Assembly: GCF_000702505.1 (NCBI RefSeq)
Contig: NZ_JNIM01000001.1
Coordinates: forward strand, 2,542,001 to 2,606,000
Reading direction: 5' to 3'
DNA from: Thermogemmatispora carboxidivorans
GTDB lineage: Bacteria > Chloroflexota > Ktedonobacteria > Ktedonobacterales > Ktedonobacteraceae
DNA: 64,000 nucleotides
A program made the translations under genes and the position numbers. Positions 1-7,698 of this stretch are shown here, piece after piece. Under the pieces are notes generated by a model, which did not search any database, had not been told where the DNA came from, and saw nothing but the letters and a program-made list of their open reading frames with translations. Every line of letters begins with the position of its first letter. Position 1 is the first letter of the stretch.

Positions 1-1
1 A

Positions 2-235
2 GCGGCCATACAAAATATGCTCTTGATGGCCTACGAGCTGGGCCTTGATACGGGCTGGATGTGCGCCCCTCTCTTCTGCCCCGCGGTGGTCTGCGAGGCT
101 CTCGATCTGGATCAGCGCCTGCAGCCCCAGGCTCTGATTACGCTGGGCTACGCCGCGGCTGACCCCAAACGGCGGCCACGTCTGCCCCTGGAAGCCCTCG
201 TTATTCGTCTCGATAGTCAGAGCGAGGCCGGGTAG
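2..235 (+). CDS. Nitroreductase-family domain, C-terminal part (FbiB-like), cut by the window edge
   Basis: The reading frame is open from base 2, so the gene begins upstream of the window. The visible 77 residues have the end of an FMN-dependent nitroreductase fold: an AAIQNMLLMAYELGLDTGW helix, then CPAVVCEALDL and LITLGYAA near the C-terminus. cofD follows about 110 bases downstream on the same strand. In mycobacterial FbiB a domain of this kind reduces dehydro-F420-0 to F420-0, and the neighbours make that role likely here. A stand-alone nitroreductase cannot be excluded because the N-terminus, where a CofE ligase domain would sit, is not in the window. Confidence 0.7.
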   Translation, partial: AAIQNMLLMAYELGLDTGWMCAPLFCPAVVCEALDLDQRLQPQALITLGYAAADPKRRPRLPLEALVIRLDSQSEAG

Positions 236-344
236 CCAGGACAGTGAGCAAAGCGAGGAGCGTGGAGAGAAGCAGACAACCCGTGCTACAGTGCTCTGTC
301 GGACCAGCCAGAGCAAGAAAAGAGAAGGGAGCAGCAAGAGAGCC

Positions 345-1277
345 ATGATCGTTGTGCTCGCCGGTGGCGTAGGGGGAGCACGTTTTCTCCAGGGAGTCGT
401 CCAGGTAGTCTCGCCTGCAGAGGTTACCGCTATCGTCAACACGGGCGACGATCGCGAGTTTTATGGCCTGCACGTCTCGCCCGACATCGACATCGTGATC
501 TATACGTTGGCCGGCATCGTTGACGAGCGCCACGGCTGGGGCATCCGAGACGACACCTATCACGTCATGCAGCAGCTCACCCGCTATGGCCACGAGGACT
601 GGTTTCTCCTGGGGGATCGTGATCTGGCGACGCATATCCATCGTAGCCAGCGCCTGCGCCAGGGACAGAGGCCCAGTGAGGTGACCGATGAACTACGTCG
701 CCTCTTTGGGCTGACGCTGCGTATTCTGCCCATGAGCGATGATCCGGTGGCGACGCATATCCAGACCCCCGTCGGCCTGTTGCACTTCCAAGAATATATG
801 GTGAAGCGCCGCTGTCAGGATGAGGTGCAGGGCGTCGTCTTTGTGGGCGTTGAGCAGGCCAGACCGGCCCCTGGTGTCCTTGAGGCTCTGCATCAGGCCG
901 AGGCTGTGCTGCTTGCTCCAAGCAATCCCATCGTCAGCATCGGCAGCATCCTGGCCCTGCCTGGCGTGCGCGAAGCATTGCAGACGACCGCTGCTACGGT
1001 GGCCGCCGTCAGCCCCATTGTGGGCGGCGCCCCGCTCAAGGGGCCAGCAGATAAGCTGATGCGCGGTCTCGGCTACGAGGTCTCTGCCCTGGGCGTGGCC
1101 CGCTGCTACGCCGACTTTCTGGATGTCATGGTCATTGACCAGCAGGACGCGGCCCTGGCCCCGGCCATTGAGGCCCTGGGCCCGCATGTGCTGGTCACTG
1201 ATACCATTATGCGTGATCAGGAGGCCAAAGCCCGCCTGGCGCGCGAGGTGCTGCAGAGCTGTGCACGCGCGGTCTAG
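345..1277 (+). CDS. cofD: 2-phospho-L-lactate (or PEP-derived) transferase CofD, F420 biosynthesis
   Basis: 310 residues, the usual length for CofD/FbiA, which moves the phospho-lactyl or enolpyruvyl-phosphate group from a GDP-activated intermediate onto the deazaflavin FO. The glycine-rich N-terminus GGVGGAR (residues 7-13) and NTGDD (32-36) are the family's nucleotide/FO-binding signatures, and SNPIVSIGSIL and PIVGGAPLKGPADK occur further on. The ATG at 345 was chosen over an upstream in-frame ATG at 291 because homologues begin with the MIVVLAGG strand and a GGGAG element lies just upstream. It is followed 34 bases later by cofC. An FbiB-like nitroreductase domain upstream suggests the PEP/dehydro-F420 variant of the pathway, which is an inference. 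Confidence 0.93.
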   Translation: MIVVLAGGVGGARFLQGVVQVVSPAEVTAIVNTGDDREFYGLHVSPDIDIVIYTLAGIVDERHGWGIRDDTYHVMQQLTRYGHEDWFLLGDRDLATHIHRSQRLRQGQRPSEVTDELRRLFGLTLRILPMSDDPVATHIQTPVGLLHFQEYMVKRRCQDEVQGVVFVGVEQARPAPGVLEALHQAEAVLLAPSNPIVSIGSILALPGVREALQTTAATVAAVSPIVGGAPLKGPADKLMRGLGYEVSALGVARCYADFLDVMVIDQQDAALAPAIEALGPHVLVTDTIMRDQEAKARLAREVLQSCARAV

Positions 1278-1311
1278 TCGGAGAATCTGCAGTTCGGGAG
1301 GGGCGACTACT

Positions 1312-2034
1312 GTGACGGCTCATCCAGAGCACGAGCAAGAGAGCGAGCAGACGGGGGCCTTGCTGTCCAGCTGCAGCGCCCTGATCCCGGTGAAAGCCTT
1401 AGCGGCAGCCAAGGGCCGGCTGGCGGGCTATTTGACGCCAGCGGAGCGCGCCCAGCTCGTGCTGACCATGCTCCATCACGTGGTAACGACCCTGCAGGCC
1501 ACTGGCCGGCTCTCCAGAATCGTGGTGGTGAGCGCCGACGAGCGCGTGCGCGCCTGTGCGGTCAGTTGGGGAGCAGAAGGGTGGCCCGAAGCGCAACCGG
1601 GCCACAATGCCGCCCTGGAGGCCGCGGCCCGGCGTCTACAAGCTGAGGGAGTGGCCGCCCTGCTCACTATCTCCGCCGACCTGCCCTGGCTCAAGACTGA
1701 GGAGGTCGCAGCCCTGCTGGCGCAAGCCCAGCGCTATCCTGTGGTGTTGGTGCCGGCCCACGACGGCCAGGGCACCAATGCCCTGCTCCTGCGTCCTCCC
1801 CTGCTGGTGCCCTATCTGTTCGGAGAGCAGAGCCTGCAGCGCTACTGTGAGGCAGCTCAGCGTCGCCGCCTCGCTTACCGTTGCTATGAGAGTCCGGGGC
1901 TGGCTCTCGACATCGATACGCCGGAGGACCTGCAGCGTTCAGGTCTGGCTGAGCGCTGGCTGAGCGCACGGTCCTCCTTGCACTGTCTCAGGGAGAGAAC
2001 ACCATGCCAGTCGTTGGATATTCCGCAGCCTTAG
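1312..2034 (+). CDS. cofC: 2-phospho-L-lactate/phosphoenolpyruvate guanylyltransferase CofC
   Basis: CofC/FbiD activates 2-phospho-L-lactate or PEP with GTP to give the substrate used by CofD. The protein (240 residues) has the family start ALIPVKALAAAKGRLAGYLTP, a small nucleotidyltransferase motif, and ends with a DIDTPEDL segment typical of MobA-like folds. The start is a GTG at 1312 with GGGAGGGG eight bases upstream; the longer open frame from 1123 overlaps cofD and has no family similarity. The first 20 or so residues are a polar extension before the fold. The 3' end overlaps the next gene by 31 bases, so translation of the two is probably coupled. Confidence 0.9.
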   Translation: MTAHPEHEQESEQTGALLSSCSALIPVKALAAAKGRLAGYLTPAERAQLVLTMLHHVVTTLQATGRLSRIVVVSADERVRACAVSWGAEGWPEAQPGHNAALEAAARRLQAEGVAALLTISADLPWLKTEEVAALLAQAQRYPVVLVPAHDGQGTNALLLRPPLLVPYLFGEQSLQRYCEAAQRRRLAYRCYESPGLALDIDTPEDLQRSGLAERWLSARSSLHCLRERTPCQSLDIPQP

Positions 2035-3023
2035 AGCAGTTTCATCCCAGTGACCTCCTGCGCTGGTGCCGGGAGGCCGAGGAAGCTGGTTTTGGCGGCG
2101 TCATGGCCGCTGACCACTTTCATCCCTGGACGCCAACCCAGGGGCAGAGTCCCTTTGTCTGGTCCTGGATGGGCGCCCTCGGGTTGGCCACCCAGAAGCT
2201 CACCTTTGGCCCGGGCGTCACCTGCGCCTCCTACCGCTACCATCCGGCCATCATAGCCCAGGCCGCAGCCACCCTGGCGGCCATGTACCCAGGGCGCTTC
2301 TGGCTGGGGATTGGCACCGGTGAAGCGCTCAACGAACACGTCGTCGGCGGTGAGTGGCCCGAGGCGCCGATTCGCCTGGAGCGCATGATCGAGTCGATCG
2401 AGATCATCAAACTGCTCTTCAGCGGCAAGAAGGTCCGCTATAGCGGTAAGCACCTGCGCATGGAGAGCGCCCGCCTCTACACGCGCCCGGAGACACCGCC
2501 CCCGATTCTGATAGCGGCCTCCGGCCCCAAGGCGGCGGAGACCGCCGGACGGCTGGGCGATGGGCTGATTACGCCGGCAGCCCCGCCCGAGAAACTCAAG
2601 ATGCTGCTCGAGCGCTTCGAGAAGGGGGCGCGCGAGGCCGGGAAGGACCCGAGCACGATGCCGCGCCTGCTCCAGCTGCATGTCTCCTGGGCCCCCACCG
2701 ACGAAGAGGCTGCCAACAACGCCCTCAAGGAGTGGCCCAACGGCGGCATCAAGGCCCCCAAGCAAGATATTCGCTCGCCGGAGGACTTCGAGGCCTTCGC
2801 CCAACTGGTGCGCCCCGAGGACTTCCAGGGCCGCGTCTTGATCTCAGCCGATCTAGACGAGCACCGACGCCACATCCAGAGCTTCTTTGATCTCGGTTTC
2901 GACGAGGTCCATGTCCATAATGTGGGGCGGGACCAGAGCAGCTTTATCCGGGCTTACGGCGAGGCGGTGATCCCCGCCTTGCATCAGCCGGCGATCCCTT
3001 CGTCTCACGCTCCCACCTCCTGA
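2004..3023 (+). CDS. LLM-class F420-dependent oxidoreductase, glucose-6-phosphate dehydrogenase-like group
   Basis: 339 residues of luciferase-like (TIM-barrel) F420 enzyme. Recognisable parts are the N-terminal strand GYSAALEQFHPSDLL, the AADHFHPW segment near residue 35, GPGVTCASYRYHPAIIAQAAATL, and the flavin/F420-binding loop FWLGIGTGEALNEHVVG. This pattern is that of the group containing actinobacterial FGD and its relatives, which take hydride from a sugar phosphate or alcohol to F420. The substrate cannot be read from sequence. The ATG at 2004 sits inside the end of cofC with AGGGAGA just upstream. Cofactor and apo-enzyme genes therefore share one operon. Confidence 0.88.
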   Translation: MPVVGYSAALEQFHPSDLLRWCREAEEAGFGGVMAADHFHPWTPTQGQSPFVWSWMGALGLATQKLTFGPGVTCASYRYHPAIIAQAAATLAAMYPGRFWLGIGTGEALNEHVVGGEWPEAPIRLERMIESIEIIKLLFSGKKVRYSGKHLRMESARLYTRPETPPPILIAASGPKAAETAGRLGDGLITPAAPPEKLKMLLERFEKGAREAGKDPSTMPRLLQLHVSWAPTDEEAANNALKEWPNGGIKAPKQDIRSPEDFEAFAQLVRPEDFQGRVLISADLDEHRRHIQSFFDLGFDEVHVHNVGRDQSSFIRAYGEAVIPALHQPAIPSSHAPTS

Positions 3024-3073
3024 GCAGGTGGGAGCACCTGCCAATACCATCCAGTGAAGGAGGAAGACAACGA

Positions 3074-3475
3074 ATGGCAGCGCTCTCAGAGCGCGCACGC
3101 ACCTTTCTGCAAGAGCAGCCGCGCTTCGGCGTCCTTGGTACAGTAAACGCCGACGGCTCTCCTCACTTGACCACCATGTGGTTTCTCCTCGACGGGGATG
3201 AGATCCTCATGAACACGAAAGTGGGACGAGTCAAGGAATGGAACATGCGCCGTGATCCGCGGGTCTCCCTGTGCGTCGAAGATGGCTATCGCTACATCAC
3301 CATCAGCGGTCGGGTGCGCTTCATCGAGGACCCGACGGTAGCTCAGGCCGATATCTATCGCCTGGCACGCTACTACGATGGCGAGGAAAAAGCGCGCCAG
3401 CAGATGGAGCGCTTCAGCAGGGAGCAACGTGTGACCGTGCGGCTCTCTTGCGAGCAGGTCCTCGAACACTTCTGA
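3074..3475 (+). CDS. PPOX-class F420-dependent oxidoreductase (Rv1155-like split beta-barrel)
   Basis: 133 residues of the pyridoxamine-oxidase-like split barrel. Family marks are FGVLGTVNADGSPHLTTMWF near the N-terminus, the NTKVGRVKEWNMRRDPRVSL stretch and a closing RVTVRLSCEQVLEH strand. Members bind F420 (or FMN) and reduce varied substrates such as biliverdin or quinones. An AAGGAGGAAG site precedes the ATG. It is the fifth consecutive plus-strand gene of the F420 block, 50 bases after the LLM enzyme, which supports F420 rather than FMN as cofactor. No substrate can be assigned. Confidence 0.85.
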   Translation: MAALSERARTFLQEQPRFGVLGTVNADGSPHLTTMWFLLDGDEILMNTKVGRVKEWNMRRDPRVSLCVEDGYRYITISGRVRFIEDPTVAQADIYRLARYYDGEEKARQQMERFSREQRVTVRLSCEQVLEHF

Positions 3476-3706
3476 GCACCCTGCTCAGGGGCAAGTCTCC
3501 AATGAGGCCGCGGCAGTGGCTGGAAGGGAGAGGGAAAGGGATGGCTGCCCGGCGGGGCAGAACGGAGCGGAGACCCAGGAAACAAACGGGGGAAGCCAGA
3601 GCAATGGAACGGAACGTGTTCCCACCCTCTGGCCTCCCCCGTGGCATGGTAGGGAGGCTGTGATGTGTGACCTTTCAGACTTCGGTCATCAACGACCCCT
3701 TGCGGC
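3476..3706. other. Convergent intergenic region after the F420 block
   Basis: 231 bases between the PPOX gene and the converging iron permease. A short GAGCA-CCCT-TGCTC inverted repeat directly after the PPOX stop could form a weak hairpin but lacks a T-tract. Short open frames here do not resemble proteins and lack ribosome binding sites. Confidence 0.5.
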
Positions 3707-4750
3707 TTACGAGGTGACCTCGGTAGCCGGGGCTGACGCCTCGACAGCCGGAGGAGCCTCGGGGCGTATGGCGGGTTGCTCACCGAGCCGGCGCGGACGC
3801 CAGACGCGGACATACTCGGCCAGGAAGTAAGACCCGATGACCAGGATCGCCGCCAGAGCCTGGGCCACCAGCCCCTCAACGTTGGGGAAGACCGCGAACC
3901 AGAGACCCATCCAGTCAGGAATGGGCAAGGGAAGAGAGGTAGTACTGATCCAGCCAGCAAGCTGCATTTCCTGAACGCTCTCACCCACCATTACGATCAA
4001 GACCACCCCCAGCATCACGCCCGTCAGAACCAACATCCTCTTGTAGGGTAGCCGATGGTGAGCCACGAACGTCAGTGCACCAACCGTGGCCGTGAAGGCC
4101 AAACCAATCAAGACGCCAATGAGAACGATGCCTGAACCGACCTGCATACGCAGATTCTGCAGGAAGAGCACAACCTCGAAGCCTTCACGATAGACTGAGG
4201 TGAAGCCCAGCACAACCATCCCCCAGACAATCCGCGCTTCCTCGTCTTCACCCAGGCTCAGCAGGCTGCGCCGTCGGCGATTATGGAAGGAGATCCACCC
4301 GGTCCAGTAGACACGGTGGAAGAACCAGTTCATGATAATGAGGAGAACAATGACCGCCAGCAGACCAGTGGCAGCCTGAATATGCAGCTCAGGAGCGTTC
4401 ACCTGACTGAGAATGCCAACCACCACGAACCAGGTGATCAGGCTCGCCAGAAGCGCCAACCCGGCCCCAACCGCAATCGGGCGGCGATATTTGTCATGCT
4501 TCCCCATCATGCTGGCCGTGATCGCCGCCAGCACGAGGATGGTTTCAAGTCCCTCCCGAAATACCAGTAGACCAGTATCCAAAATAGCTGCGCCCGGACT
4601 GAGATGCGGCACAGTGGGGTCGGGATTGCCCTGCGCCGTGACGCCCTGCCAGACAAGCGCTGTGACCACCACTAGCCCTGCCAGCAGGAGTACTGCACGT
4701 AAGATGCGCTGTAGAAGACTCCCAGAAAAGTAGGCTTGTAGGTACCTCAC
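3707..4750 (-). CDS. FTR1-family high-affinity iron permease
   Basis: 347 residues with about seven hydrophobic helices. Two REGxE motifs mark the FTR1/EfeU family: REGLE at residues 65-69 and REGFE at 188-192; these glutamates line the iron path. The C-terminus after the last helix is a short cytoplasmic tail ending VEASAPATEVTS. The start is GTG at 4750 with AAAGGA upstream. No EfeO/EfeB or multicopper oxidase partner is adjacent, so the iron source is unclear. The upstream region has a near-consensus promoter overlapped by two palindromes of the DtxR/IdeR type, indicating iron-dependent repression. The fold call is firm; Fe(II) versus Fe(III) as substrate is not resolved. Confidence 0.92.
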   Translation of the reverse strand: MRYLQAYFSGSLLQRILRAVLLLAGLVVVTALVWQGVTAQGNPDPTVPHLSPGAAILDTGLLVFREGLETILVLAAITASMMGKHDKYRRPIAVGAGLALLASLITWFVVVGILSQVNAPELHIQAATGLLAVIVLLIIMNWFFHRVYWTGWISFHNRRRRSLLSLGEDEEARIVWGMVVLGFTSVYREGFEVVLFLQNLRMQVGSGIVLIGVLIGLAFTATVGALTFVAHHRLPYKRMLVLTGVMLGVVLIVMVGESVQEMQLAGWISTTSLPLPIPDWMGLWFAVFPNVEGLVAQALAAILVIGSYFLAEYVRVWRPRRLGEQPAIRPEAPPAVEASAPATEVTS

Positions 4751-4844
4751 TCCAGCAAGTCCTTTCGTCTCTTCCTTCTTCTGTCTACCCGGTGGTGACG
4801 TGTCTCGTCATTCCGCTATCCGCTTACTGCCCACCTGCCCCACA

Positions 4845-4864
4845 ATATTAGGGCAGGCTAATAT
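4845..4864. promoter_or_regulatory. Palindromic operator 2 of the FTR1 promoter
   Basis: A second copy of the same element, ATATTAGG-N4-GCTAATAT, lies with its centre 37 bases from the first, just downstream of the predicted transcription start. Seven of eight arm positions pair. Two repeats of one palindrome around a promoter support a real operator rather than chance. Confidence 0.7.
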
Positions 4865-4881
4865 CTTAGTGCTGTACTCGG

Positions 4882-4901
4882 ATATTAGCATGGGCTAATC
4901 T
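4882..4901. promoter_or_regulatory. Palindromic operator 1 of the FTR1 promoter (DtxR/IdeR-like)
   Basis: The hyphenated palindrome ATATTAGC-N4-GCTAATCT includes the whole -10 box and part of the spacer. TTAG...CTAA arms spaced like this resemble IdeR/DtxR iron boxes (TTAGGTTAGGCTAACCTAA is the usual consensus). A bound repressor here would block RNA polymerase directly. The regulator itself is not in the window. Confidence 0.7.
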
Positions 4902-4911
4902 ACTTTGTCAA
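4882..4911 (-). promoter_or_regulatory. Promoter of the FTR1 gene
   Basis: On the minus strand a perfect -35 TTGACA (4906-4911) is followed by an 18-base spacer and a -10 TAATAT (4882-4887), placing transcription start near 4875 and leaving a leader of about 125 bases before the GTG. It is one of the best sigma-70-like promoters in the window. The spacer and -10 are covered by an operator-like palindrome. Confidence 0.8.
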
Positions 4912-5127
4912 GGGGCAGGTTGACTTTCGTGACGCTCCTTCGCACCATTGCCAAAGCGTGCATTAAAAATCCGTTAAAATTGAAGGCCACCCACTATCTC
5001 CATATATTCGAATTGACATATCCAGCCCTTCTTTTCTAAACTGAGAAGTGTTGCGGTCCCGAGCCGTCTCTCCCGCAGAGGCACTGGAGGGAGGACCTGG
5101 CAGCAGAAACGAGCAAGGGAGGAAAGC
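4912..5127. other. Intergenic region upstream of the FTR1 promoter
   Basis: AT-richer stretch between the divergently placed FTR1 promoter and the methyltransferase remnant. A GGGAGGAAAG ribosome-binding-site-like sequence precedes the remnant's ATG at 5128. Nothing else was recognised. Confidence 0.4.
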
Positions 5128-5413
5128 ATGCCCTGGTGGTTCTTCTTGCTGATCACAGTTTTGGCTTTGTCCATCAGCGGCTGCTGCACTCGGCCTTGCC
5201 TCTAGCAGCCTGGCCGGAGGAGATCAAGGAGCTGGTACGGGTGACCGCTCCTGCGATTTCCGCGAAGTGGCTCTGGCCATGTGTGGACCGGTCACTGCTC
5301 GCCTGGCACTCCCGCGCGAAGATTATCTAGCGCTGCTTGAGGCTACGATGCAGGAGTGGAACGAGCTGAACGTCTGCCATCACTTCGTTATCGCCTACGG
5401 GCGCAAGCCCTGA
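5128..5413 (+). pseudogene. Decayed SAM methyltransferase, internally deleted copy of the gene at 5878
   Basis: Three collinear pieces of the neighbouring methyltransferase remain. The first 18 bases (MPWWFF) are identical to the start of the intact gene, and the upstream ribosome-binding region is similar. In another frame, SFGFVHQRLLHSALPLAAWPEEIKELVRVTAP matches SFDFVHQRL...CWPVLVKDLARVTAP of the intact protein. In a third frame, DFREVALAM...LALPREDYLALL and then VIAYGRKP and a stop match DFHETFLAL...QLPSEAFVALL and TVAYGQKR. The SAM-binding domain and about 80 residues after VTAP are missing and the frame changes twice, so no functional enzyme can be made. Confidence 0.85.
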
Positions 5414-5423
5414 GTGCCAGGGC

Positions 5424-5446
5424 AAGAAAGAAAGAAAGAAAGAAGA
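5424..5446 (+). repeat. (AAAG)5 tetranucleotide tract
   Basis: About five perfect AAAG units directly after the pseudogene stop codon. It is in no recognisable gene and is a candidate slippage site, perhaps connected with the erosion of this locus. Confidence 0.8.
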
Positions 5447-5877
5447 GGGAAGCGTTGGTAGTTCTCGCAGCAGCGGTCTTGGACCTATCCAACTGCGCTC
5501 GCGCAGGGTTTCGTGTCTTCGACTGGCCAGTCGTTGGGCGAGCGATCTGTTTCTCGTAAGAGAGGGCTGTGGATGAGGAGGGTTTTGCCTTCGTGCTAGA
5601 TGGAGCAGGCAAACGAGCAAGACAGGTCCGCTCTCGTTGGTCTGCCTGCTTTGCGACTTTACAGATCCCAGAGCGCAGTCTATATGCTGGCTGGGGCCGG
5701 TCTCTTACCACCGAGGCGGGCCAGAGGTGAGCAGGCCAACGCACTGAACCAGTTGCAGAAGATGTCTCGTCAGAAGGAGGCCCTAGTCATGGCGAACCAT
5801 CAATCTGGTCCAAGCAACAGACATCAGATGAGACGAATGGTTACGCAAGGCGAGATGCGCGTGAGAAAGGAGGAGCC
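5447..5877. other. Gene-poor region between methyltransferase remnant and intact paralogue
   Basis: About 430 bases with open frames on both strands but none with a convincing protein pattern or start signal. The last part carries the strong AAAGGAGGAG site used by the gene at 5878. It may contain further degraded sequence, but no match was recognised. Confidence 0.4.
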
Positions 5878-6783
5878 ATGCCCTGGTGGTTCTTCAAGCA
5901 GGGAGGAGGGGGCGAACCAGAGCAGCAGAAGGGCGAGTCAACTGCAGGGGCCGGGCAGTTCATGAGCGGTTCCTTCGAATGGGGTTCGACCTACCGGCTG
6001 CCCCAGCCCAAAGGTTGGCGCGAGATTGACCGGCTTGATCTCCTGCACTATGCTCTCCAGGCAGTGCTGCGGGCTAACTATGTGGCCCCCATAGGGAGGC
6101 CGCGTCACATTCTCGACACTGGGTGCGGGACCGCCCGCTGGGCCTATGAACTGTGTCAGGAATTCCCCCAGGCGACTGTCATTGGCCTCGACCTGGAGCA
6201 GGAGCTGATCAGGCCAACCCCCCCCCCACCACCCAACTTCCGCTTTGTGCGGGCCAATCTCCTGGATGGTCTTCCCTTTGCCAGCAACAGTTTTGACTTC
6301 GTTCACCAGCGTCTCATGGCTCTCTCCCTACCCATTACCTGCTGGCCGGTCCTGGTCAAAGACCTCGCGCGTGTCACCGCCCCTGGAGGCTGGCTTGAGC
6401 TCGTCGAAGGAGGCACACAGATCGCGCCCGCCGGCCCGGCAACTCAAGAGGTCTTCGCTCTCATCGGGCACTATCTGCGGGCCCGCGGCCTGGACGGGGA
6501 GGGAAGAGTCGCTCGCACCCTGGCGCGCTACCTCGAAGAGGCGGGCCTGGATGCTATCCAGCAGCGCACGGTTGCCCTGCCGGTAGGCGAGTGGGGAGGC
6601 CCAATCGGTCACCTGATCGCCAGGGATTTCCACGAGACATTTCTGGCACTCCGCGAGCGCGTGGCCCAGCGTTTCCAGCTACCCTCTGAGGCCTTCGTCG
6701 CCTTGCTCCAGAGTATGCAGCGTGAGTGCCGCGATCTGCAGACCTGCTATTCCTTCACCGTAGCCTATGGGCAGAAACGCTAA
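5878..6783 (+). CDS. Class I SAM-dependent methyltransferase
   Basis: 301 residues. A polar Gly/Glu-rich leader of about 30 residues is followed by the Rossmann core: motif I ILDTGCGTARWAYEL (around residue 79), the acidic end of strand 2 in VIGLDLEQ, and FASNSFDFVHQRL...RVTAPGGWLELVEGG, the usual post-motif region. The C-terminal half is helical and ends in a TVAYGQKR strand. Motif I has GCGTAR where GCGTGR is usual. AAAGGAGGAG lies just before the ATG. The substrate is unknown. A run of ten C residues (6218-6227) encodes part of a proline stretch in the middle of the fold. It is paralogous to the remnant at 5128 and related to the methyltransferase at 60511. Confidence 0.85.
   Translation: MPWWFFKQGGGGEPEQQKGESTAGAGQFMSGSFEWGSTYRLPQPKGWREIDRLDLLHYALQAVLRANYVAPIGRPRHILDTGCGTARWAYELCQEFPQATVIGLDLEQELIRPTPPPPPNFRFVRANLLDGLPFASNSFDFVHQRLMALSLPITCWPVLVKDLARVTAPGGWLELVEGGTQIAPAGPATQEVFALIGHYLRARGLDGEGRVARTLARYLEEAGLDAIQQRTVALPVGEWGGPIGHLIARDFHETFLALRERVAQRFQLPSEAFVALLQSMQRECRDLQTCYSFTVAYGQKR
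6218..6227 (+). repeat. Homopolymer C10 inside the methyltransferase coding sequence
   Basis: Ten consecutive C bases encode part of RPTPPPPPPN between Rossmann strands 2 and 3. A one-base slip would truncate the protein after about 115 residues. The length is in the range where replication slippage is measurable. Confidence 0.9.
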
Positions 6784-6831
6784 AGCAAGCTACCTACCGT
6801 CAGGACGGACCGGGCCGGTCCGGCTGGCCTC

Positions 6832-7698
6832 TCAACCAGAAGGGAGGGAGCGGTGCAGGGCCGTTGGCTGGGCACTATAGCTGATCCAGAGGCCGTTTGG
6901 CGTGGTCCAGGTCGCCGTGGCACAGTAGCGAAAACCAGCAGGCAGACCCGTGGGAGCGGGTTGCTGGGCCAGCTGCTGATTCAAGCGCTCTTCGAGCAGG
7001 GCCGCCAGCCCGGTCACTGGCAGCCCACCCAGATCGGCACGCAGCACGCGCATCTGCAGATGGCAGGTCTTGATGGTTGGCTGAACCTGCAGGAAGAAGG
7101 GGCGCGTCAACGCCATCCCGGCAAGTGTTAGCCTCTCCTCACCCGTGATCTCAATCAGAGCTCCAGCACGGGGCGTAACGCGCACCTTACTCACCTGGCC
7201 CGGCAGGCCAGCGCGGGGAAGATTGCGCGTCACGAGGGCCGCCAGATAGGCAGGAGAGAGCTGGAGCACCAGATCGCTTCCGCTGGAGGAAGGGGATGGA
7301 GAGGAAAGGGGAGGACGATCCGGGCTCAGGAAGAGCAGCGCCACCAGCCAGAGGGCCAAGGAGCCAGTGAGCAGACCCAGCAAGAACGTTCCCATTGGCA
7401 GCCAGCGCCGAAGACGGCGGCGCTCCGGCGCTGAGGGAGGTCGCGGCTCCTGTGCCTCGATGTCGGGCAGCAGGTCGGGGAGATGCCTCGTCGAACGTGT
7501 CCCCCGGGCGGCGGACGGCTCTGTCTCAGTCAGTTCCCAGACCGGCGGATCAGCCAACAACTGGCCGGCCTCCACAGGCTCTGCAAAGTCAAGGTCGGAG
7601 AGGTCGGCAGTGCTCCCGAAGGCAGGAGAAGGGACGCTCTCAGAGGTTGAGTCAGCCTGATCATCATCGTCAGCGCTGGCCTTGGCAAACCAGGACAT
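6832..7698 (-). CDS. Single-pass membrane protein with an extracytoplasmic domain, unknown function
   Basis: About 288 residues. The first 100 or so are polar, acidic and Ser/Pro-rich, with a basic RRRLRRW patch just before one transmembrane helix (MGTFLLGLLTGSLALWLVALLFL). The remainder, after a Ser/Pro linker, is a compact alpha/beta-looking domain (LSPAYLAALVTRNLP...VSKVRVTPRAGALIEITGEERL...TCHLQMRVLRADLGGLPV...LLEERLNQQL) loosely reminiscent of small lipid- or ligand-binding domains, but I do not recognise the family. The ATG at 7698 is preferred over the GTG at 7710 because AAGGAG is 11 bases upstream of the first and touches the second. Confidence 0.75.
   Translation of the reverse strand: MSWFAKASADDDDQADSTSESVPSPAFGSTADLSDLDFAEPVEAGQLLADPPVWELTETEPSAARGTRSTRHLPDLLPDIEAQEPRPPSAPERRRLRRWLPMGTFLLGLLTGSLALWLVALLFLSPDRPPLSSPSPSSSGSDLVLQLSPAYLAALVTRNLPRAGLPGQVSKVRVTPRAGALIEITGEERLTLAGMALTRPFFLQVQPTIKTCHLQMRVLRADLGGLPVTGLAALLEERLNQQLAQQPAPTGLPAGFRYCATATWTTPNGLWISYSAQPTALHRSLPSG

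Noticed and set aside
5600..5965. Plus-strand ORF of 121 codons before the methyltransferase at 5878
   Set aside because: It overlaps the methyltransferase start in another frame, has low-complexity content and no ribosome binding site.
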